Shown piece by piece: positions 23,503-36,255 of a stretch of DNA of 64,000 nucleotides (the stretch's first letter is position 1; each line of letters opens with the position of its first letter). Both the position numbers and the translations under genes were made by a program. Source of the DNA: Vicia villosa. Taxonomy: Eukaryota > Streptophyta > Magnoliopsida > Fabales > Fabaceae. The stretch is from contig NC_081183.1 of the NCBI RefSeq assembly GCF_029867415.1, forward strand, positions 142,491,097 through 142,555,096, given 5' to 3'. Under the pieces are notes generated by a model that searched no databases, was not told the DNA's origin, and worked only from the letters and a program-made list of their open reading frames with translations.

Positions 23503-23679
23503 TTAGTGGTATCAGAGCAGGTCGGTCCGTCCGGCCAAGTTGTCGAGTCAGTTGAGTTGTGTGATAGTTGAATGCTGTCAGTGTTTTATTCCTTAGTACG
23601 CGACATGTGTGTGAAACACTGTTGGTACTTGTTCATTTTGTTGCAGGGTTAGTTTAAGCGAGGTAGGGGAGAAGCTGTG
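23503..23679 (+). other. Chromovirus PBS and leader up to the B insertion
   Basis: TGGTATCAGAGCA (23507-23519) is the PBS for initiator-Met tRNA. The leader continues to CTGTG (23675-23679), the target site duplicated by element B. Confidence 0.88.
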
Positions 23680-26600
23680 TGTCATACCCCAAAATTTGCC
23701 CTCATATATTTTCATATGTCATTTTATTTCAAGTAATTGACATAACCCAGTCGGTAAGGATTTGAGTGTACAAGCGCGAGAGGTCTTGGATTCGAGTCTC
23801 ACTTACTGACATTTTTACCTCTTATTTGTTTCTAACTTTAGTTTTAACTTTATTTTTATTCAAAATCACAAAAATATGTTTTTTATCATTTTAATACTTA
23901 ATTTTCGTATTTATTATTTAATCATTTTTTTTAAAAAAAAAATTAATTTTTCAATTTTTCATTTTTTTTTTATAAAAAAAACATCAAAAAATCAAAAAAA
24001 CAAAAAGATTTGAAAAGATTTTACAGCTTTTTGCATTTTAGGTTAGTATTTGTAGTTTTAGGAAAGAATTGACGTAATTGGTTAAATATAATCATAAATC
24101 TCAAATCAAATAATTTTAATTTGGGACTTTTGATTATTTTAATTAATCATAATCAATTTGATTTTATGCATTTTTTAACTTCTTAACCTAATCTCTCATC
24201 TTATAAATAGTCACTCTTCACACAAAAAAGAAAAAAAGAAACGGATATAAATCCTAACCTATTCACAGACCACCACTTTGATCTGGATAGAAATTCCACC
24301 GACTCTTACAATCCTAGTCTTCGTTCACTAACCATACACACAAAAGTTTCAGCCACATCCAATTCGGTGAGGCTCTGCAATCCAAACGCGCAAGATTCGA
24401 CAACGAATACAAATCCACACTGCAATTAAGCCTTGTTCAACACACCGATCACCAACCACAATACGAATTTTGATTTCAACTGTGACGATATCACAACTCC
24501 ATTATCACTGATTCAAATTCGATTCGTCTTTATGTTGATGTTGTTTTGTTAGCATATTTTGTTTCAGGTTCAAAATACATCTCGACATCGATCTGGATCC
24601 GAAGCTTTCAATAAGGTTTCTGATCATACTACGGATCTCATTCGATACAACTTTGATGAATGCCAACAGTCACACAGGATCGAGCCCCTAGTCGGATCTC
24701 TCACGCACAGCCAGCATCCGACGCCGATGATACTGGACGCTCCGCCCTAACACCCACAGTTCCGACGAAACGTCCAAGCACTAACGGATCGAAGCCATCT
24801 CCGGACACCATGCGGAGTTCCGACGAGGAGGATATCAGAATGTAATCGTCAAAGTTTTTTTGTTAAATCGCCCGGGTAATTTCGATTCACGCCTGTTTCC
24901 TTTAGCTTCATGTCATTAGAATATGTTTATTTTTCGACTTGAATGGATTAATACCTGTGCTTGTGTCCGTCGGATGGATTATTGTTGACCATGTTATGTT
25001 TAAGTTGAATGGGTAAATTGATATGTTGTTGGTTTAGAAACAGTAATGTTTATTGTTGTTGTCATTTGAAATAGAGGAATGGTTAATGGGTGAGAGTATG
25101 AAACAATAATGGAGAACAGAGAATTTGAGGAATAGAGAGGACAAAATCATGGAAAGAAGAAGGGCTTGTGTTGTCGTTGTTGTTTCGGTTCACAGGGATA
25201 ACAGTAGAGAGAAGTTGGGTTTGACTTGTTCTATTTGCCTTTTTCTATACAATGTGATTACTAGTTTTTTTTGTAAAATTTTTATGGTCATGTGTCTCTT
25301 ATAGATTGGTTGTTAGTGTAAATAATAAAAAATAATAAAAATAAAAAATAAGAAAAGAAGTGATATTGGCTTTTACGTACAGCCTTGTCCAAGGTTAGTT
25401 TTTATTTATTTTATTTAAGTTCTTCAATTGTTCATAATATAAATATTTATTTTTATGAAATGTGTTAACTTTAATTTCTTTAAAAATTTCAAACAAAAAC
25501 ATAAAAAATACAAAATTATTTTAATTCACTTGTTAGACCTTTTCTTTTAAATATTAAAGAATACCAAAAACATGCTTGTTTTTGTATTTGCATTTACTAA
25601 TCACGCATCAATATATATTATCGTACTACCATTTTCTTATTTATTGCGAGGTACATTCGAGCTGTTCATCTATTCTCGTGGATATTCGCAAATTCATCCT
25701 CACCAGAACATGTTGCTCCATCATAGACCTCCACCACACCTAATCAAAGGTTACCAACAGGGTTTCTCCCGATAACGCGCCACGTCGAATTCAAAAGCTA
25801 AGTTTTAGTCTTTAATTATTTAAATATTTTCCCGCCTTTTATTTAATTAGGATTTATTTTTAATGACAATGAACTGCCTATACACTCACGCCTTGTTGTT
25901 TCTTCTTTCAATTCTCAATGGTCAGAGTCAATGCTTCAGGCAAACCTTTGCCCGCCAACCATGTCAGATCAAATGCAAAGCTAAGTGCCCATTTGCTTTA
26001 TTTATTTTAAATTTCTTTATTCTTTATTTTTAGGGTTAATTCTGTTTGCCTCCGAACTGATAATGCACTCACCCTTCTGTTTATTCTTTCTTTTCCAATT
26101 TTCAGGGTTTGTCGATTGCCGAAGCCACGAGTATTGGTAACCCTAAACCTTAACCCTGATATTTTCTGTCTTTTATTATTACTTGTGCCAAACCCCATTG
26201 GGGGATCCGCTGGTTTCACTTTCCCCTCCCCTTTATTACTTTATAACTGCGTGGTTAGTAATCTTAGGGAGTGCAACTCTGAACTGAACTAGAGTCATTA
26301 AATTACAAGATAAATGTCATCGAAGTTAATCACGTGATTGTTGCACCCACGCACACTTTTGGGGTAACCTCTCTATTGCCTGTTGCCTTGTTGCCTGTTG
26401 CCTTGTTGCCTTGTTGCCTTGTATTTTGTGCAGAATAGCCAGTCCCTCGAATACGAGGATACCTCAGCCATGTTGCCTCGATTAAAGGTCATAAGTCCCT
26501 AATGATGCTGCCTTCGATACACTAATATGACCTCGACCCTCGGAAGTTGCCTACGAAAAAGGCTGAGGTATCTTCTGGTTGCCTAACGAAAAATGGCTTA

Positions 26601-27126
26601 TTCTGGTCCTTGCCTTAGACTACCTGCCCTTCTATGGCATGGGACAGTCTTATGGCAAAGGATGCTTCGACGACCCTTCAGCCTCCAAACGAAAGGCTTC
26701 CTGCCCTCTTATGGCAAGGATAGATCCTTTCATTCTGAAAGGCTAAAAAGAGACCTATCATCTGAGTTTAAGGTAATTGCCCCTAATTGCCTTGCAATGC
26801 TCATCTTTAATATTCTTTCTCACAATTCTTCGAAAACTGGCTACGCTCATTTACGAGCTAAAGTCCACTTTTTTCTTTCATTTACTTTTTTCTAAAAACA
26901 AACGAGCAAGCAAAGCAATTAAGAGCCCATGGAAAACCATGGATGCAAAGGGTGCCTTACACCTTCCCTTTGCATAAATTACCCCCCGAACTTAGATTTC
27001 TTTAAAAAAAGGGTTTTTTTCTGTTTCTTTTTGCCTTTCCGAATTTGTTTGGATAAAATAAAAGTCGGTGGCGACTCTTGCTTACCGCGACATTCCGATT
27101 AATAAAAGTCAGTTCACCGTATTACA
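23680..27126 (+). repeat. 5' LTR of element B
   Basis: It starts TGTCATACCCCAAAATTT and ends TCACCGTATTACA. Near its end it has CGGTGGCGACTCTTGC (about 27066-27081), a PBS-like motif inside the LTR. It holds a tRNA-like segment near the start. The 60-100 aa frames (24559, 25572, 26007 minus, 26593) are repeated in the other LTR and have no recognised family. Confidence 0.95.
23735..23816 (+). other. tRNA-like segment in LTR of B (5' copy)
   Basis: TAACCCAGTCGG (23743-23754) resembles the A box with one mismatch, GATTCGAGTCT (23789-23799) resembles the B box, and TTTTT follows at 23812-23816. A-to-B spacing (about 46 bases) is in the tRNA range. The cloverleaf is degenerate. Confidence 0.5.
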
Positions 27127-27669
27127 GAACTGGCGACTCTGCTGGGGATTTTTCGATAAAAGAGGGGTTACCTTAAAAGTTTAGGAATCACTTAATTGTT
27201 TTCTATTGTTTGCTTTGCTTGTTTTATTTTTTAGGGCTGTTTTGGGAAAATTGAAGGACGAATCCTATTCCCGGATTCAAGAACACTTAAGATTAGGAGT
27301 GACATAGTCATGGCGACCTCTTTCACATATGTGGGAGATGAGTCAATATGAAGTTCACGCTTGAGTTAGGACTCCATAGCATATGCACACCTTTCTCAAA
27401 TGAGGGGGGTCTATGTATGTGTCTATGGGTGCGTCGGAGCTCAAGGACCTTTAGTTACCCTTAACCCATCCTTGCCTTTAGGAACGTAGTGGGGGGACTA
27501 CTCTTGACAAATGTTAAGAACTAGTCGCTACCCGATGCTACAATTCAGATAGGCTCTTTCTCAAAGTATCATTGCATGGTGCGAATGCATCATGTCCGAG
27601 GGTGCTTTAGAAGGGCTGACAATTCTGGATAACTTGTAGAACCCGCTGCTGAAATCTCCTTATCCATAG
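27127..27669 (+). other. PBS and leader of element B up to the C insertion
   Basis: TGGCGACTCTGCTGGGGAT at 27131-27149 is the PBS. The remaining leader (for example GAGTCAATATGAAGTTCACG, GGAACGTAGTGGGGGGACT) is shared with C at 31200-31680. It ends in CTTATCCATAG, the target of element C. No gene. Confidence 0.85.
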
Positions 27670-27902
27670 TGTCATACCCCAAAATTTGCCCACAATATTC
27701 AAATATTCAAATTATTTTAAAATTGGATTTTTTTTATAAAATTTTGAGGTCATTCACATTGACGTCTTGAATTTTATAAATATTCAATTTAAAGTCTATT
27801 TTAAAATATAATAATTTACTCTTAAATTATTTATATTTTAATAAATAGCAAAATGCTTTCTCATGCTTCATACACTTCCAATTGACTTTTATTTCAAACA
27901 AA

Positions 27903-27984
27903 TAATATAACATAGTTGGTAAGGAGGTAAGGCTTGCAAGTACAAAGTCTCGGGTTCAAATCCCACTTCTAACACTTTTTTTTC
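27903..27984 (+). other. tRNA-like segment in LTR of C (5' copy)
   Basis: TAACATAGTTGG (27908-27919) is A-box-like with one mismatch; GGTTCAAATCC (27953-27963) fits the B-box consensus; an uninterrupted T-run starts at 27976. This is the best A/B-box pair among the LTRs. No proper acceptor stem, so not called a tRNA. Confidence 0.55.
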
Positions 27985-29077
27985 TTTTTTTTCTAACTAT
28001 AGTTTTAATTTTATTTTTATTAAAAAAATCACAAAAAATCATTTTTTTTATCATTTTATTTTTAATTTTCGCACTATTTAAATATGCATTTTTTAAAATA
28101 GTCAAATTTTCACTTTTATGTATTTTCTAGTCAAAAATCATCAAAAATCATAAAATATTCAAAAAAATCCAAAAAAAAAGTTTTTAATCTTATTTGTCCT
28201 ATTTTTAGCACTTTTTATAACTTAGAGAACAAGTCAATCTTATTAAATTAGTTTGATTTAATTTTTTATTAAAATTAAAACAAATTGATTTTTGGGCTTT
28301 GATTTGGTCCATAGTTTTACTATAATTATTTTTTCTAACCTAATTCATGATATATAAATAAAACTAACAATTACAAATTTCTCAATTTACTCTCTCACAA
28401 CTAAACCCTTATTTTTTTTAACACCTTCAACCTTATTCTTCATTCCTAATTCCTACCTACAAAACAATTCACCAAGTTTCTTCAATATCTTTTGTTCTTC
28501 TTTTGCTTAGTTCTTGGCCAATGATTTCGTATGAGGCCTCATCTTCTTCTTTTTTAAAGAAAAAATCTTTTTCTAAATCTTTTTATCAAAACTAAAAATA
28601 AACCTTTTGTTTTCAAAACCTTTTGGCCAATGATTATCATATGAGGCCCTTGATGTATGTTTTTATACTAACTTTAGTTTTTGGCTAATGATGATACTTG
28701 AGGCCACCTTTTATCAAAATTCTTATGTTTTTGACATCCTCTTTATGTTTCGAAACATTTTCTTTCAACTCTCTTTTTTTAAAAAACCTTTTTCAAATAC
28801 TTTATCTAGAATTACAATTTTTTTGGCCAATGATGATACATGAGGCTTGTTTTTTTTTAATCATTGTTTTGGTCATTGTTGCTACATTTTAGTTTAAATT
28901 TATGTTTTTTACAATCATAATTATTTTTTTTTTACTTTTGAGAATTTTTGCCCTTTTAGCCATAATCTAACTTTCTGAACCTTTCTTTATTTTTTGGGAA
29001 AATTTAGATTATATGAGGTCAAACCTATTTTATAATATTTTTTATTTTATTATTGTAACTATTATCATTACTAACCC

Positions 29078-29150
<73 letters not shown>

Positions 29151-29160
29151 CATTATTATT
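29078..29160. repeat. (ATT)n microsatellite in 5' LTR of C
   Basis: About 83 bp of ATT units, with one C interruption near the end. The 3' LTR has about three units fewer. Confidence 0.93.
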
Positions 29161-31147
29161 AACATTATTACTATCCTTGTTTGCAGGTACTTCCTTTGGC
29201 CATTAACCTTGTTTTGGCCAAACAATTTTGCTGGCCACTTTCTCACCATGTACTCTCAAGAGCGCACAACACCCAATCTGAGCTAAGTTTCTTTTTTTGT
29301 TTTTATTTTAATTGCATGAAATTTTTTATATATATTCCTTTCTTTTTTTATTATTAGTATAATTTTTTTCTTTTATTTATTTTTATTTATTTAACCAAAT
29401 TAGTTTTTATATATAATAATTTCATAGTTATTTATTTTAATCGAAAACTCGTTTTTTAATTTTATCAATAATTATTTTTAAAACAATAAAAAATTTTATT
29501 TTTGTATATATTTTTAATTAATTAATTAATTGAAAATTAATAATTAAAGTTTTTGTTAACCTTGATTCATTTATAAACCTTAAAATCTTCAGGCAGGTGT
29601 TCTCCACTAACGCATTGTTAGGCCTTATAAACCTTTTGGGTCACAATAAGTTTTCTTAAATAACCCTTTAGGGTTCGTAAACTTTTTAGGGTTTATAATC
29701 AATTAACGTTTAAATCAGTTAATGCACTAACATTTCTCTTCTTCATGTCAATTCTTTTCAGGGTTACCATCAGGGTTCGTCCGCCTACGCGCCACGCCAG
29801 ATCAAAAGCTAAGTCCCTAATTTGATTATTATTTTAAATATTATTTTTGTCCTATAAAATAAATTATGATTTACTTTTAAATATCAATGAGTCAGCCATA
29901 CACTCACTGCATCCTTTTTCTTTATGCCCATCTTTTAGGATTCATCACAATCTGGTCAGTGTCAATGCTTCATGCCTCAAGGCTAGCCTCTGCCCATCAA
30001 CCTTCATCCATCAAAGATAAAAGTTTGTCAGACTGCCAAAGCTACGTTGGTAACCCTAAACTCTGTCTTTATTATTACTTATGTCAAACCCTATTAAGGG
30101 ATCCGCTGGTTTCATTGTTCCCTTCCCCGTATTATTATGTAACTGTTCCCTGGTTGTATTGTTTGGCCTTGAAGGCACTTAAAACTGTTATATTATATTA
30201 ACTGCGTGGTTAGTAATTTAGGGAGTGCAAACCATGAACTGAACATAGATCACCTAATTACAAGATAAATGTAATCGAAGTTAACCACGTGATTGCTGCA
30301 CACACTCACCTTTAGGGTAACCTCTTCTGTTGCCTGTTGCCTTGCTGCCTCTAAGTGTACTAAATAGTCAAGTCCCTCGATTCCGAGGATACCTAAAGCA
30401 AAACAAATGTTGCCCTAAGTTCATTATCATCATCAAGTTTGTCCCTCGATGTTGCCTTATATGATGATTGTCCCAATTGCTAAGGTATCCTCGCATGATG
30501 CCTAAAAAGATTAATGACTATTATATCCTTCCCTTAGACTACCTGCCCTCTTTATGGCATGGGACAGTCTTATGGCGAACGATTACTCGATGACCCTTAA
30601 ACATCCAATTGAAAGGCTTCCTGTCCTCTTATGGCATGGATAGATCCTTTCGCCTCGAAAAGCTAAAAGAACAAATTTTTAAACTTAGGGTAAGTTGCCA
30701 GTAATTGCTTGCTCCATTCAAATTCAAAATTCAAAATCAAACTATTTTCCCATTAATTTTCAAATACTTTTCAAAAAGACTACGCTTATTTACAAGCTAA
30801 AGTTCTTCTTCAAAGTTTACTTTTCACACCTCCTATTTCAAAATAATTTCAAACAAGGCTACGCTTATTTATAAGCTAAAGTCCTTAACGAAACCTTTTA
30901 CTATTCGCACACCGCTTTTCAAACAAATCAAACAAACAAAGTGAGCTAAGCAATTAAGAGCCCATGGATAACCATGGATGCAAAGGGTGCCTTACACCTT
31001 CCCTTTGTATAACTTACCCCCCGAACTCAAAATCTTTCAAAAGGTCTTTCCTGTTCTTTTAGCCTTTCTTTAAATTGGATAAAATAAAAGTCGGTGGCGA
31101 CTCTTGCTTACCGCGACATTATTAAAAAGTCAGTTCACCGTATTACA

Positions 31148-31970
31148 GAACTGGCGACTCTGCTGGGGACGCTTTCGAATAAAAGAGGGGTTACCTTAGA
31201 GTTTAGGATCACTTTATTGTTTGTTTGTTTGCTTTATTTTCCAAGATTGTTTTGGGTATTGAATGGAAGATAAATCCTATACCCGGATTCAAGTACACTT
31301 AAGATTAGGAGTGGCATAGTCATGGCGACCTCTTTCACATATGTGGGAGATGAGTCAATATGAAGTTCACGCTTGAGTTAGGACTCCATAGCATATGCAC
31401 ACCTTTCTCAAATGAGGGAGGTCTATGTATGTGTCTGTGGGTGCGCCGGAGCTCAAGGACCTTTAGTTACCCTTAACCCATCCTGGCCTTTAGGAACGTA
31501 GTGGGGGGATTACTCTTGACAAATGTTAAGAACTAGTCGCTACCCGATGCTACAATTCAGATAGGTTCTTTCTCAAAGTATCATTGCATGGTGCAAATGC
31601 ATCATGTCCGAGGGTGCTTTAGAAGGGCTTACAATTCTGGATAACTTGTAGAACCTGTTGCTGAAATCTCCTTATCCATAGAAATGCCCTTGGGAAGGAC
31701 ACCTGATCTAAACTCCATGCAAGCCTTAAGCCAAAAATTGTGTGACTTGTGTGACTTGTGTGACTTGTTTGTGTTTGCTACTAACCTTCGTTCTTTGCAG
31801 GTTTTGTTAAAGGACTTGTTTACCCTTACTATCTCATACCATGCCTAATGAATTGCATTCGCCTAACATTCATGACATCATGACATCATAAGCATAACAT
31901 AATTAACTAACCCTTTCAAGGATCTTAGGGATTTAGGGCGCACAGTTTCAGGTGCCCTTATCAAAGACTG
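31148..31970 (+). other. PBS and leader of element C
   Basis: TGGCGACTCTGCTGGGGAC (31152-31170) is the PBS. The leader is shared with B and contains three TGTGACTTG repeats near 31741-31766. CTTATCCATAG at about 31671-31681 is the intact counterpart of the site where C entered B. No gene. Confidence 0.85.
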
Positions 31971-32095
31971 AATCCCTATCAAGGGGCAAGAGGATTTATT
32001 TTCCTCTGGCCACATACCTTCCAATTCAGAAATTCGATACCTATCAAGGGGCAAGAGGATTTATTTTCCTCTAGCCATGTACATTTAAATTCAGA
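31971..32095 (+). repeat. Two-copy hairpin repeat in C (AGGGGCAAGAGGATTTATT)
   Basis: Two ~66-bp units contain AGAGGA-N7-TCCTCT, a six-base-pair hairpin. B has the same pair at 40200-40310. Confidence 0.75.
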
Positions 32096-32419
32096 AGTAT
32101 CTCGAATCAGAGGCGATGACCCACTCGATATGGTGAGCTTGATTCTCAAAGAAAGACATTCAAAGACAAAGTTCAGATTTCTTCAGACAAAGATGCGACC
32201 AAATTATTTTCTAATGTTGCTAACTAAATTCCTTAAAGATCCTTGAAAACATTTCATTTGCATTCATGACATTGCATATTTCTAACTTTGTTTTCAGGTT
32301 CCTCCTCGACAATCATTCCTCTCAGATATAATCGAGCTGGAGATTCATTCTGACAAGCCCTTTTTACATTCCAAAACTTCGTCAAAATAACTCATCGACT
32401 CTAACAAGCAAGCATTCTC

Positions 32420-32640
32420 TATCAGATATGGTCTAATATATGATCCGTTCCGGTATCTTCGGTCAGATATGGTCTAATGTATGACTCGTTCTGACATTCC
32501 AACAGATATAGTCCAATGTAGGACTCGTTCTGACATTCCTCAACAGATATAGTCCAATGTAGGACTCGTTCTGACATTCTAACGGATATGGTCTAATGAA
32601 TGACTCGTTCTGATGTCCTATGTCAGATATACATTCCGGA
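32420..32640 (+). repeat. ~53-bp tandem repeat in C
   Basis: About four to five copies of AGATATRGTCYAATGTA-type units with GACTCGTTCTGACATTC. Several contain GTCCAATGTAGGAC, a GTCC/GGAC hairpin. A minus-strand frame (32463-32672) results from the repetition. Confidence 0.75.
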
Positions 32641-32765
32641 AGCTCGAACCCCGGACATTCTGAAAGTTCCAATCAGATGAACATTCTGGAAGCTTGACCC
32701 CCAGACTTCTGAAACATTCCAATCAAATACACATTCCGGAAGCTCGAACCTCGGATACCCTGAAT
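32625..32765 (+). repeat. Covarying hairpin repeats in C (CCGG / CTGG type)
   Basis: Units of ~50 bp contain TCCGG-AAGCTCGAAC-CCCGGA or TCTGG-AAGCTTGACC-CCCAGA: the stem changes from CCGG/CCGG to CTGG/CCAG with pairing kept. Three units here; B has seven. Confidence 0.75.
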
Positions 32766-32832
32766 CTCTACACCAGTTCTACAACAACGACGCGAGCCAG
32801 ATGCACCTAAGCGTCAATTCACCAAAATCAAT

Positions 32833-33093
32833 ATGTTGTCGGCTCAAACATTACAACATCTGTTGAAGATCAGATTGATTACTCTGAGGGATGCTCCTAC
32901 GAATTCTAACACCTACATTCCTGACTATAATCCCAATGCAAGGTGCGCGTACCATTCCAACATTCTTGGACATTACACAAACAATTGCTGGGCATTAAAG
33001 AATAAGATTCAAGATCTGATCAATGACGGAGAAATCAAATCCAACCCTCCTAAAACCCCTGTGGTGATCACCGCTCCTATGCCTAAGTCATGA
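32833..33093 (+). CDS. gag: Zinc-knuckle remnant of Ogre gag in element C (86 aa)
   Basis: The frame contains CAYHSNILGHYTNNC, a C-x2-H-x5-H-x4-C knuckle, followed by NKIQDLINDGEIKSNPP. This is the typical C-terminal end of TAT/Ogre-lineage Gag (nucleocapsid). In an autonomous element it would follow capsid and precede protease; here about 30 residues precede the knuckle and a stop follows 40 residues after. B keeps a homologue (40920-41186). The ATG is the first in frame but upstream codons may belong to an older longer gag. Possibly still able to bind the element's RNA, but this is inference. Confidence 0.6.
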   Translation: MLSAQTLQHLLKIRLITLRDAPTNSNTYIPDYNPNARCAYHSNILGHYTNNCWALKNKIQDLINDGEIKSNPPKTPVVITAPMPKS

Positions 33094-34519
33094 CAAGACT
33101 GATTGACGTCTAGACGGACAAACTTTTGGATCATTAGATCTACTTTCATTTGCAAGTTTCTTTTCTGTTTGTTTAAACATTTGACTCATGATAGACATTA
33201 TCTGTTTTAATAATCATCATTAGTGCATTGCATATATTTGTCTTGAATAAATTATTTCGCTATCACTCATTTTAAAATATGTCTCTACTTTGCATATGTT
33301 TTATGATACTCAACTCCTGCTAAAGATGTATACTTTTTTAGGGAGGATGACGAAAACGATACCGCAACCTCATACAGTATGCTTTTGAGCGGACTATGCT
33401 GACGATGTACAGGCATTGTTTCAATTCCTAAACAGTGGAGATATAAGGATGTTAATCCCTCGTTAACCCCTTTGGGCCTAAGAAGTAGAAGTTTCTTTTC
33501 TTGTACTAATTAAAACCCTTGATCATGACCTGGGGCAGGGTAGTTCTCAGTTAATTTGGCTGTGCATTCTATTTTAAGAGAATCATTCAGTACACCTTTC
33601 AACAAAGGTCTCAATCACAAGCGTTCATTCGCACACATCAAAGAAGTGTTGGAGGTGTCAATCAAAAGCCAATGATGGTTCATCAATCATTAAGCGAGGC
33701 AGTCAATATCTTTCAAAAAAGAAAAAATGAAAAAACATATATACAAAGAAAAGCCTGCTAAGTCAAAAAACCAAAAAGGTGACTTAGGCAAAAAAAAATC
33801 AAGGCATCCCGCTGACTGTAAGCTCAAAATAGACAGTTCAGGCAAAAGTTAGGGATATCAAAAAGATGAAAAAAAAAAGAGAGAAGTCAATAAATTCTTG
33901 AACAACTCAAAGTTGTGACTACCAAAAGGAAGAAGTGACTGCCATCTCAAAAGTTCTCCCTGCTTGTGAACCATCATCATCAAAGGTGCAAATCCAAAAG
34001 TCTCTTGGAACCTGAATGCATAAGTCGAATCAATTGAGCTTAGGATTGAAGATCATCACGAAGAGGGGTGGATACAATCAAATTTCGAGCCTTTATCCTT
34101 TGTTTCTTAAACCGTGAACCAAGCCACGTTACAACCCTTGAAAGTCCTAACTGAAGCATGGTTAGTTCGAAAGCATACTGTCACCAAAAAAGAGTATCCC
34201 GACTCCTTAAGGTTTACTACAAATGTTAAGTTGATATCCTGTTTTTACAAACATCACATTATTACAAATATCATTTTTTTACAAAAATCGCGCCTTTACA
34301 TCTCTTGTTTTAATGTTTTTCAAATATTCAAGACAGACGTATGCATTGCATCTCATGAATTCATTATTAAACATATTCTGCTACATAATTTCAAATGTTA
34401 GCATCAGAAAGAACTTGCACAGGGTACAACTAACGACTGAAAGTTATCCCGACAGACAAAATTACTCCGAGAAGCAATGTCTCCTACGTATACAAAGGGC
34501 ATGGCACGCTTTGCCCAAT
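33094..34519 (+). other. Non-coding 3' region of C
   Basis: It holds the conserved GATGTACAGGCATTGTTTCA and GGGGCAGGGTAG blocks found in A and B, and A-rich runs near 33710-33870. Frames of 60-95 aa are unsupported. Confidence 0.6.
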
Positions 34520-34860
34520 CAATCTGGGGCAATCAAGTCAGGATTCGAAGAATCTCTCAAAGGCCAAAAAGTCAAAGGCATACATCCCAAGTGGATTTCA
34601 AATTATCTCCCGATCAATCTGGGGCAATCAAGTCAAGATTCGAAGAATCTCTCAAAAGCCAAACAATCAAAGGCATACACCCCAAGTGGGTTTCAAACTA
34701 TTTGTCCAAACAATCTGGGGCAATCAAGTCAAGATTCCAAGAATATCTCAAAAGCCAAACAATCAAAGGCATACACCTCAAGTGGGTTTCAAGCTATGTT
34801 CTTGATCAAACTGAGGCAATCAAGTCAAGATTCTGAGAATCTCTCAGGATGCCAAAATAA
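34520..34860 (+). repeat. ~96-bp tandem repeat in C (CAATCTGGGGCAATCAAGTC)
   Basis: Four units begin at about 34520, 34615, 34711 and 34806. They contain AGATTC-GAA-GAATCT or AGATTC-TGA-GAATCT, a short hairpin. B has two units near 42550-42700. The 203- and 119-aa frames here arise from the period being a multiple of three. Confidence 0.8.
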
Positions 34861-35550
34861 TCAGGGGCATCATCCTGAGTTTACGATTACTAAGGGCATG
34901 TCGCCCATAGCGCACATCTCATAAAGTCCTCGTGAGGCGAATCTTTCCAAAGCTCTTACTAGCGGGGGCAAACCTATGCAAGTCCAGTTTGACATCTTGA
35001 TCAACATTCAGTGACATGTCCTAAATCCAGGAATAGCAGGTACTATAATGCTAGGGGCAACTTTCACCCATGTCTCCCCACAAAGCCGGATTCACAAGAT
35101 CATATCCCCACAGAGTAATCATTAAGAAGATATCTTCAAACGCTCCCGATAAAGACATGGCTGCCCAACAGAGTTTACATCTTCAACACTGTCGCTCTCC
35201 TCCAACATGATTTATCAATATCTTTATCACCAATCAGGGAACATCAAGTCACTGATCATCTCCAATCATAAATTCCCAGCTGAGCATCTTCAAGACAAGA
35301 TCAGACAGTACAATTACAAGGACATAAAGATCTACTTTCTTAATCAAAGACAACATAAATCATATTCACATATCATATGTCATAAACATATTCATACACT
35401 GCATACATTACCTCATACATAACATGCAAAAGCTCTCATTTATTTTGAGGGATTCATTACATAACTCATGCATCATGACATTGCATAAAGATTAACCTTA
35501 CCTTTTTCAGAATACAGGTACCGACAAATGAACGAAATCTCCAACTTTCC
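34861..35550 (+). other. Non-coding 3' region of C before the array
   Basis: Shared in part with B (42720-43400), including CATGTCTCCCCACA and CATCTTCAACACT. CAT-rich at 35340-35490. No gene seen. Confidence 0.6.
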
Positions 35551-36255
35551 AAGATCTAATTCAGCTACTACGAATGGTACTGACACGATCAACGCTCGAA
35601 GATCTAATTCATTTACCACGAACGGTAATGACACGATCACTTTCAAAGTCTAATTCAGCTACTACGAACAGTACTGACACGACAAAAGATCTAATTCGGT
35701 TACTACGAACGGTACTGACACGGTCAACGCTCAGAGATCTAATTCTATCATCACGAACGGTGTAGACACGATCAATGACCAACTAAGTCTAATTCAGTTA
35801 CTACGAACGGTGCTGACACGACAAGAGAATCTAATTCTACCATCACGAACGATGTAGACGCGATTATCTCCTCAAGATCTAATTCCATCATCACAAACGG
35901 TGTGGACACGATCAACTGCTTCTAAGATCTAATTCGGTTACTACGAACGGTACTGACACGATCAACTCTCAGAGATCTAATTCTATCATCACGAACGGTG
36001 TAGACACGATCACTGACTTTCCCAGTCTAATTCAGCTACTACGAACGGTACTGACACGACAAAATATCTAATTCGGTTACTACGAACAGTACCGACACGA
36101 TCAACCTTTAAAGAGATCTAATTCCATCATCACGAACGATGTGGACACGATCAAATATTTCCTAAGTCTAATTCAGTTACTACGAACGGTGCTGACACGA
36201 TCAAACTCTCAAAGATCTAATTCATCTACTACGAACGGTAATGACACGATCAAAA
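35551..36255 (+). repeat. Tandem array in the pre-PPT region of C (~45 bp)
   Basis: About 15 irregular units contain AGATCTAATTC and either TACTACGAACGGTACTGACACG or ATCATCACGAACGGTGTAGA-type second halves, spaced 40-50 bp. This array is unrelated in sequence to those of A and B at the same position. Confidence 0.85.

Larger units (their letters stand above)
27670..31147 (+). repeat. 5' LTR of element C
   Basis: TGTCATACCCCAAAATTT start, TCACCGTATTACA end. Its first part is AT-rich and unlike B; its last ~700 bp (from about 30340) is similar to B. It includes TTGGCCAATGAT...ATGAGGC repeats (28510-28850, four or five copies), an ATT microsatellite at 29078-29160, and GGTGGCGACTCTTGC near the end. 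The 104-aa frame at 29887-30201 recurs in the 3' LTR but has no known family. Confidence 0.95.

Noticed and set aside
26593..26895. 100-codon frame, repeated at 47241-47543
   Set aside because: Also an LTR duplicate without protein similarity that I recognise.
27903..27984. Functional tRNA gene
   Set aside because: A and B boxes fit, but acceptor and D stems do not pair; kept only as tRNA-like segment.
29887..30201. 104-codon frame, repeated at 38655-38969
   Set aside because: Present twice only because both LTRs are copies; no known family and it crosses AT-rich LTR sequence.
34313..34924. 203-codon frame in C
   Set aside because: Mostly 96-bp repeats read in one frame; a second overlapping frame is open for the same reason.
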